Assembly (NCBI GenBank): GCA_946885665.1
Contig: CAMPGT010000146.1
Span: forward strand, 1 to 9,964
Direction of reading: 5' to 3'
Length of the DNA stretch: 9,964 nt
DNA from: an uncultured Chitinophagaceae bacterium
GTDB taxonomy: Bacteria; Bacteroidota; Bacteroidia; Chitinophagales; Chitinophagaceae
The notes under the pieces were generated by a model. The model was not told the origin of the DNA and did no database searches. It saw only the letters and a program-made list of their open reading frames with translations. This document shows, piece by piece, positions 6,592 through 9,964 of the stretch. The first letter of the stretch is position 1. The number at the start of each line of letters is the position of its first letter. The translations under genes and the position numbers were made by a program.

Positions 6592-8394
6592 TTACGCGCG
6601 CCGCTCCATGATCAATGCTGCGATCTTATTGTGCAGGTCCTCCGGCCGGAAAGGCTTGTGTATATAATCAACAAAACCCTTCCTGATTAAATCGCTTTGC
6701 ATATTCTCATAAACGGCAGCAGTGAACGCCATGGCGGGCACTGTGTCGTTGAATCGCCTTATCTCCTTCAGCGCGGTGGGCCCATCCATTTCCGGCATCT
6801 CGAGGTCTATCAACATTAAGTCGTAATGATCTTTTTTGAATTTCTCCACTGCCTCTCTCCCGTTCGTCGCCTCTCCCACCTGTATGCCCCACTTATTCAT
6901 GAACCGCTTCGCGATGGTAAGGTTCACTTTGTTATCTTCTGCCAGCAACACTTTAACACCGTTGAGCGGCACGAGCTGCTGCGAATGATTTTCTTCCGCA
7001 TACAACCTGCTCTCCTGGTTTACTTTCAATTCTATGGTGAAAAAGAATTCACTGCCCTTGCCCTCCTGGCTCTTCAGCATCAGCTCGCTGTTGAACATGT
7101 TGATGAGGCGCTTGCTGATGGTGAGTCCCAACCCTGTGCCGCCAAATTTTCGCGTGGTATCTATATCTCCCTGCGAAAAGCTCCTGAAGATTTCGCGATG
7201 CTTATTTTCGGGTATGCCGATGCCGGTATCTTTCACCACGAATTGAACGGTGGCCCTTTCACTCGTAGAAAAAAGCTGCTTGGCAGTGAGACTGATACTG
7301 CCCCTGTCGGTGAACTTTATCGCGTTCGACAACAAGTTGCTCAGTACCTGGTTCAGCCGCGTTTCATCGGTGTACATTTCATTGTCGAGATGAATATCTA
7401 TCGCGGTATGAAATCTCAGCCCTTTCGCGTGCACCTGGCCCGAAAACTGGCTGATGATCCTGTTCAGGAACTGCATGATGTTGACGGGCCTTACTTCCAG
7501 TTCCAGCTTGCCGGCTTCTATTTTATGGTAGTCGAGAATGTCGTTGATCAGCACCATCATGTGGTCCGACGAATATTTCAGCACATCGAGATTAGGCTTT
7601 TGATGAGGCAGGTAATTTTCCTGCAGCAACAAATTCGACGCGCCGATGATACCATTGAGCGGCGTGCGCAATTCGTGACTCATGTTCGAAAGAAAGCGCG
7701 ACTTCGTATTTGCCGCCACTTCGGCTTTTTTCTTCGCTTTCAGCAATTCGAGCTCCGCCTTTTTCAGCGCGGCATTTTCCTTCAGTATCGCTTCTTCATT
7801 GTCTTTGTTCACTCGTAAAATTGCATAGGAAAACATGAGCGTAAGCGCCATCGACATCACCAGGTTGCCCGAATATATCCTGTGATATAACGCTTCCGGA
7901 ATGATCTGGAGCGTACCGTGCACAAGCGGACTGAAATTAAGACACACCAGCGCCGACACTACCGTTATTGAATAAACGATGATCCACGAATGAAAGCTTT
8001 TGCCAATGCTCACCACAAACGTGAGTACAAGAAAATAAGGGAAATAAAATAAATAGGCGCCCGCGTTCAATCCCTCAACATAACTGATAATGATGAGGTA
8101 AAGATTAAGGTTGACGACCGATATAATGCGGGCCACCTCCAGCTTTTTTCTTGAATTGAAATAATAGGCAAGAAGAAATAAATACGCGGAGGTGATATTA
8201 ATTAATGCACTGATGTAGAGGCTAATCAGAAAGTAGTTGATAACGGAAACGAAGTTGACCAGCAGCGCCAACACCACGAACTGGTTGAGGCGGATGATCT
8301 TCTTGACCTGCTCCTTTGAAGTTTCGTTACCGATGCCAGAATACAGGATATCCCGGTAAATTAACCACCCCAGATATACTATTTTCTGTTTCAT
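6592..8394 (-). CDS. Membrane-bound hybrid histidine kinase with C-terminal receiver domain
   Basis: This sensor kinase starts a phosphorelay. The N-terminal part holds about six hydrophobic segments (near 37-60, 62-79, 88-106, 113-131, 136-153 and 175-193) with almost no periplasmic domain, so the signal may be sensed in or at the membrane. A charged helix (about 195-230) leads to the HisKA box SNMSHELRTPLNG with His240 as phosphorylation site. The ATPase domain shows the N box (SNLLSNAIKF, Asn353 and Asn357), DTGIGI (389-394) and GGTGLGL (418-424). The receiver (about 479-596) has the acidic pair Glu486/Asp487, phospho-acceptor Asp530 in LIDLEMPEMDG, Thr558 and Lys580. No output domain follows, so phosphate should pass to an HPt protein. 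The gene diverges from an HPt gene only 59 bp away, the obvious partner. The stimulus cannot be read from the sequence. Confidence 0.95.
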   Translation of the reverse strand: MKQKIVYLGWLIYRDILYSGIGNETSKEQVKKIIRLNQFVVLALLVNFVSVINYFLISLYISALINITSAYLFLLAYYFNSRKKLEVARIISVVNLNLYLIIISYVEGLNAGAYLFYFPYFLVLTFVVSIGKSFHSWIIVYSITVVSALVCLNFSPLVHGTLQIIPEALYHRIYSGNLVMSMALTLMFSYAILRVNKDNEEAILKENAALKKAELELLKAKKKAEVAANTKSRFLSNMSHELRTPLNGIIGASNLLLQENYLPHQKPNLDVLKYSSDHMMVLINDILDYHKIEAGKLELEVRPVNIMQFLNRIISQFSGQVHAKGLRFHTAIDIHLDNEMYTDETRLNQVLSNLLSNAIKFTDRGSISLTAKQLFSTSERATVQFVVKDTGIGIPENKHREIFRSFSQGDIDTTRKFGGTGLGLTISKRLINMFNSELMLKSQEGKGSEFFFTIELKVNQESRLYAEENHSQQLVPLNGVKVLLAEDNKVNLTIAKRFMNKWGIQVGEATNGREAVEKFKKDHYDLMLIDLEMPEMDGPTALKEIRRFNDTVPAMAFTAAVYENMQSDLIRKGFVDYIHKPFRPEDLHNKIAALIMERRA

Positions 8395-8453
8395 AGAGTT
8401 ATTGGAAAGGCAGGATCCGTGATGTAAACGGAAAAATCCAAAATCTATTACCT
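8395..8453. promoter_or_regulatory. Short divergent region between kinase and HPt genes
   Basis: Only 59 bp separate the two start codons, so the two promoters must overlap each other or extend into the coding regions, which favours joint control. I find no full match to TTG / TAnnTTTG on either strand. The minus strand of 8439-8447 has TAGATTTTG, which fits only with one extra base. The TCACC direct-repeat pattern found at 9542-9588 is not present here. Confidence 0.35.
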
Positions 8454-8849
8454 ATGAACCGGACCAATGGTCATAAAAAGTTCAAATTCAACGAAAAAAT
8501 AGACGAGAACTGGCTCCACAGTCTCTATGAAGACGATTACGCGTACATCGCCGAAGTGTTCAACTCGGGCATAGAATCGTTCCGCGAGGACCTGCCGGCG
8601 CTTACCACCGCCTTTGAATCGTCCGACATCCAGGCTCTCAAAAGATCGACCCATAAACTGAAACCTGTTTTCGGCTATGCCGGCCTCCTCTTTCACCAGG
8701 AAATGATGGCACGTTTTGAGAACGCCTGCGCCAACACCAGCGACACCTCTAACCTCACCCTGCAATACATCGAACTGCTCGACCTGATCCGCGACGGTAA
8801 GAATATTTTAATGGAAGATTACAAACGGCTAACGGATTTTACCTCATGA
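8454..8849 (+). CDS. Free-standing histidine phosphotransfer (HPt) protein
   Basis: This small cytosolic protein of 131 residues is expected to shuttle phosphate from the receiver of a hybrid kinase to a response regulator. The HPt signature is THKLKPVFGYAGL (66-78), with His67 as the phosphorylatable residue and Lys68/Lys70 beside it. The rest is helical, as expected for a four-helix HPt bundle, and the length is typical. It has no kinase or receiver domain. Its TGA overlaps the ATG of the next gene by 4 bp (ATGA), so translation of the two is likely coupled. The neighbouring hybrid kinase and LytTR regulator supply the donor and acceptor. The start at 8454 leaves a short N-terminal basic extension before the domain. 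Confidence 0.9.
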   Translation: MNRTNGHKKFKFNEKIDENWLHSLYEDDYAYIAEVFNSGIESFREDLPALTTAFESSDIQALKRSTHKLKPVFGYAGLLFHQEMMARFENACANTSDTSNLTLQYIELLDLIRDGKNILMEDYKRLTDFTS

Positions 8850-9538
8850 AACTCGACTGCGTAATAATAGAGGATCTTAAAGTGGCCGCCGACTACCTGA
8901 TGCGTTGCTGTGAAAAAAGCGGCCGGCTGGAGGTAAAGGGACATTTTCCGGATGTTGCCAGGGCCCTTGAATTCCTCAACGAAAACACAGTTGATCTTTT
9001 GTTCCTCGACGTGGAGATGCCCGGCGCCACCGGTTTCGACCTGCTCGACAAGATCGCCTATAAGCCGAACGTAATACTCACCACATCAAAAGAAAAGTAC
9101 GCGTACAATGCGTTTGAATATCATGTGTCCGACTTTTTGAAGAAGCCGTTCACGTATAACCGCTTCATCGAAGCGCTGAATAAAGTGGAACAGGCAATGC
9201 AGCATAACGGTGCGGATGCAGAACAGGCCGACCATATTTTTATCAGGTCGGAAGGAAAATTAATTCGTGTGAATAATGATGACATCCTCTACATCGAAGC
9301 CGCCGACGATTATGTTTGGTTCATCACGGCGGGAAAGAAATATATCACGAAGAATACCATCAGGGGCCTCGAAGAAAAGCTGAACGGCGACCAGTTCATA
9401 AAAATTCATCGCAGTTATATCATCAACATCGCTAAAATTGAAGACATCCTTGAAAAAGAGGTGATTGTGAACGGCACAAACCTGCCATTGAGCAAAAATG
9501 CGCGTAGCGACGTGATGAAAAAAATGACCATCCTCTAA
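8846..9538 (+). CDS. LytTR-family response regulator
   Basis: This is a two-domain DNA-binding regulator of 230 residues, normal for the family. The receiver (about 3-118) has Glu9/Asp10 in the acidic pocket, phospho-acceptor Asp55 (LFLDVEMPG), Thr79 and Lys100 (LKKPF). The LytTR domain (about 130-228) shows the family pattern: IFIRSEGKLIRV, then DILYIEAADDYV, then FIKIHRSYIINIAKI (184-198). In LytTR proteins this beta-strand domain binds direct repeats about 21 bp apart, usually upstream of the regulated promoter. Its start overlaps the HPt stop by 4 bp. Family members in Bacteroidota are often paired with LytS-type kinases; here the neighbours point to a hybrid kinase/HPt relay instead. Direct repeats with a 21-bp period follow the gene immediately. 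Confidence 0.95.
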   Translation: MKLDCVIIEDLKVAADYLMRCCEKSGRLEVKGHFPDVARALEFLNENTVDLLFLDVEMPGATGFDLLDKIAYKPNVILTTSKEKYAYNAFEYHVSDFLKKPFTYNRFIEALNKVEQAMQHNGADAEQADHIFIRSEGKLIRVNNDDILYIEAADDYVWFITAGKKYITKNTIRGLEEKLNGDQFIKIHRSYIINIAKIEDILEKEVIVNGTNLPLSKNARSDVMKKMTIL

Positions 9539-9541
9539 CTT

Positions 9542-9599
9542 TCACCGACGATTTTCGCCCTCTCACCCCCGATTTTCCCTTCCTCACCGAATAAATTGG
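9542..9599 (+). promoter_or_regulatory. Three 21-bp-period direct repeats, candidate LytTR operator
   Basis: TCACC begins at 9542, 9563 and 9584, exactly 21 bp apart. Copies one and two share TCACC and CGATTTTC (about 15 of 21 positions); copies one and three share TCACCGA and then diverge. LytTR proteins bind paired short direct repeats about two helical turns apart, so the spacing fits. The third copy reaches the TTG at 9596-9598, a good position for activation. Binding by the neighbouring regulator is inference. Confidence 0.55.
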
Positions 9600-9634
9600 C
9601 ATAGACAAAAACTATTTTTCACTTTTGTATTCGG
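9596..9634 (+). promoter_or_regulatory. Bacteroidota-type promoter candidate
   Basis: TTG (9596-9598), a 21-bp spacer, then CACTTTTG (9620-9627), one mismatch from TAnnTTTG. Transcription would start near 9631-9634. This is the best promoter match that I see in the window, and it faces a region without an ORF. Confidence 0.5.
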
Positions 9635-9701
9635 ATGTGAGAGACACGAAGGGAAAACGGAAATAACACAACAGACGAACAGAAGAAACAACAAAAACGC
9701 T

Positions 9702-9718
9702 TAAACCCCTAAACCCTA
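9702..9718 (-). repeat. Inverted GGGGTTTA / GGGTTTA repeat units
   Basis: On the minus strand this reads GGGTTTA then GGGGTTTA, related to the heptamers at 6323-6350 but in the opposite orientation and about 3.4 kb away. It lies inside the putative small RNA. Confidence 0.4.
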
Positions 9719-9805
9719 TAATTGCTCTTTTAAAAAATGAAAAAGTACTGAAGGAACAGCACATTTTCATGATGTTTTGATTTATTTAGGATTTCGATTT
9801 CGGAT

Positions 9806-9835
9806 CCGGACCTCTTCGCGGGGTCCGGTTTTTTT
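9806..9835 (+). terminator. Strong intrinsic terminator
   Basis: CCGGACC (9806-9812) pairs perfectly with GGTCCGG (9822-9828). The stem can be extended by a T-G and a C-G pair to a TTCGC loop, and is followed by seven T residues (9829-9835). It is the clearest terminator in the window. It lies about 270 bp after the LytTR gene stop, further than a usual operon terminator, with a promoter candidate in between. Confidence 0.9.
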
Positions 9836-9875
9836 CAACTTTGGCTCGTTTTGATTCGTACCCATAAAAATCCAA

Positions 9876-9905
9876 TACTATCAGAAATAACCGGCTCTGA
9901 TTGTA
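9876..9905. other. Hairpin in the final non-coding stretch
   Basis: TAC-T-ATCAGA (9876-9885) and TCTGAT-T-GTA (9896-9905) form a 10-position stem with one T-T mismatch and a 10-nt loop. ACCAATT follows twice, at 9914-9920 and 9933-9939, 19 bp apart. No ORF is visible from 9836 to 9964. The role is unknown; it may belong to the control region of a gene beyond the window. Confidence 0.4.
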
Positions 9906-9964
9906 CCAAGAAAACCAATTCCCTTGAAAAGAACCAATTAATCTCCTCGAGAAGAACCCTAGAC

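Larger units (their letters stand above)
9634..9835 (+). ncRNA. Putative small RNA or terminated leader of about 200 nt
   Basis: The stretch between the promoter candidate and a strong terminator contains no ORF beyond a few codons; the longest start is ATG AAA AAG TAC TGA at 9737-9751. The first 100 nt are A-rich and probably unstructured. ATGAAAA (9737-9743) can pair with TTTTCAT (9764-9770), which would hide that start codon. I do not recognise 6S RNA, tmRNA or a riboswitch. It could equally be a 5' leader with an attenuator for a gene beyond 9964. Confidence 0.4.

Noticed and set aside
6473..6667. 64-codon plus-strand frame overlapping the kinase 3' end
   Set aside because: It overlaps the receiver domain coding sequence, has no family features, and part of it runs through the AT-rich hairpin.
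6826..7818. 330-codon open frame on the plus strand
   Set aside because: It lies wholly antisense to the hybrid kinase gene, whose domains and motifs are complete, and its translation shows no recognisable domain.
9737..9751. Mini-ORF MKKY as a leader peptide for attenuation
   Set aside because: Four codons without a run of a regulatory amino acid and no clear alternative hairpins linked to the terminator; too little to claim attenuation.

Overview
The window looks like a piece of a Bacteroidota chromosome, most likely from a Chitinophagaceae-type organism (inference). The reasons are the Bacteroidota-style LeuB signature (HGSYPQAAGK), A-rich leaders instead of clear Shine-Dalgarno sequences, a LytTR response regulator with a hybrid kinase, candidate promoters of the TTG / TAnnTTTG class, and intergenic G-rich heptamer repeats. 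There is no sign of phage, plasmid or transposon.

Layout. Positions 1-140 hold GC-rich, REP-like paired hairpins. Positions 158-4462 on the minus strand are a compact leucine operon transcribed in the order leuA-leuC-leuD-leuB. It is complete for the conversion of 2-ketoisovalerate plus acetyl-CoA to 2-ketoisocaproate, apart from the final transamination. Its LeuA is a short form without the usual C-terminal feedback domain. Across a 154-bp divergent region lies a plus-strand gene for a 525-residue helical-repeat (TPR-like) protein of unknown function. The end of that gene runs into a tandem heptamer repeat that supplies its stop codon. The intergenic region 6195-6591 holds two families of heptamer repeats, a probable bidirectional terminator and an AT-rich hairpin.

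Positions 6592-9538 encode a complete four-step phosphorelay: a membrane hybrid histidine kinase with a receiver domain (minus strand), and divergently from it a free-standing HPt protein that overlaps by 4 bp (ATGA) with a LytTR response regulator. All four phospho-site residues are present (His240, Asp530, His67, Asp55).

The most interesting part is 9539-9835. Directly behind the LytTR gene are three TCACC-headed direct repeats at an exact 21-bp period, the geometry expected for LytTR operators. The third copy runs into the -33 element of a good Bacteroidota-type promoter. About 200 bp further on is a very strong intrinsic terminator, with no meaningful ORF in between. I infer a LytTR-controlled small RNA, or the terminated leader of a gene beyond the window. 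The last 130 bp contain a hairpin and short direct repeats but no gene that I can see.
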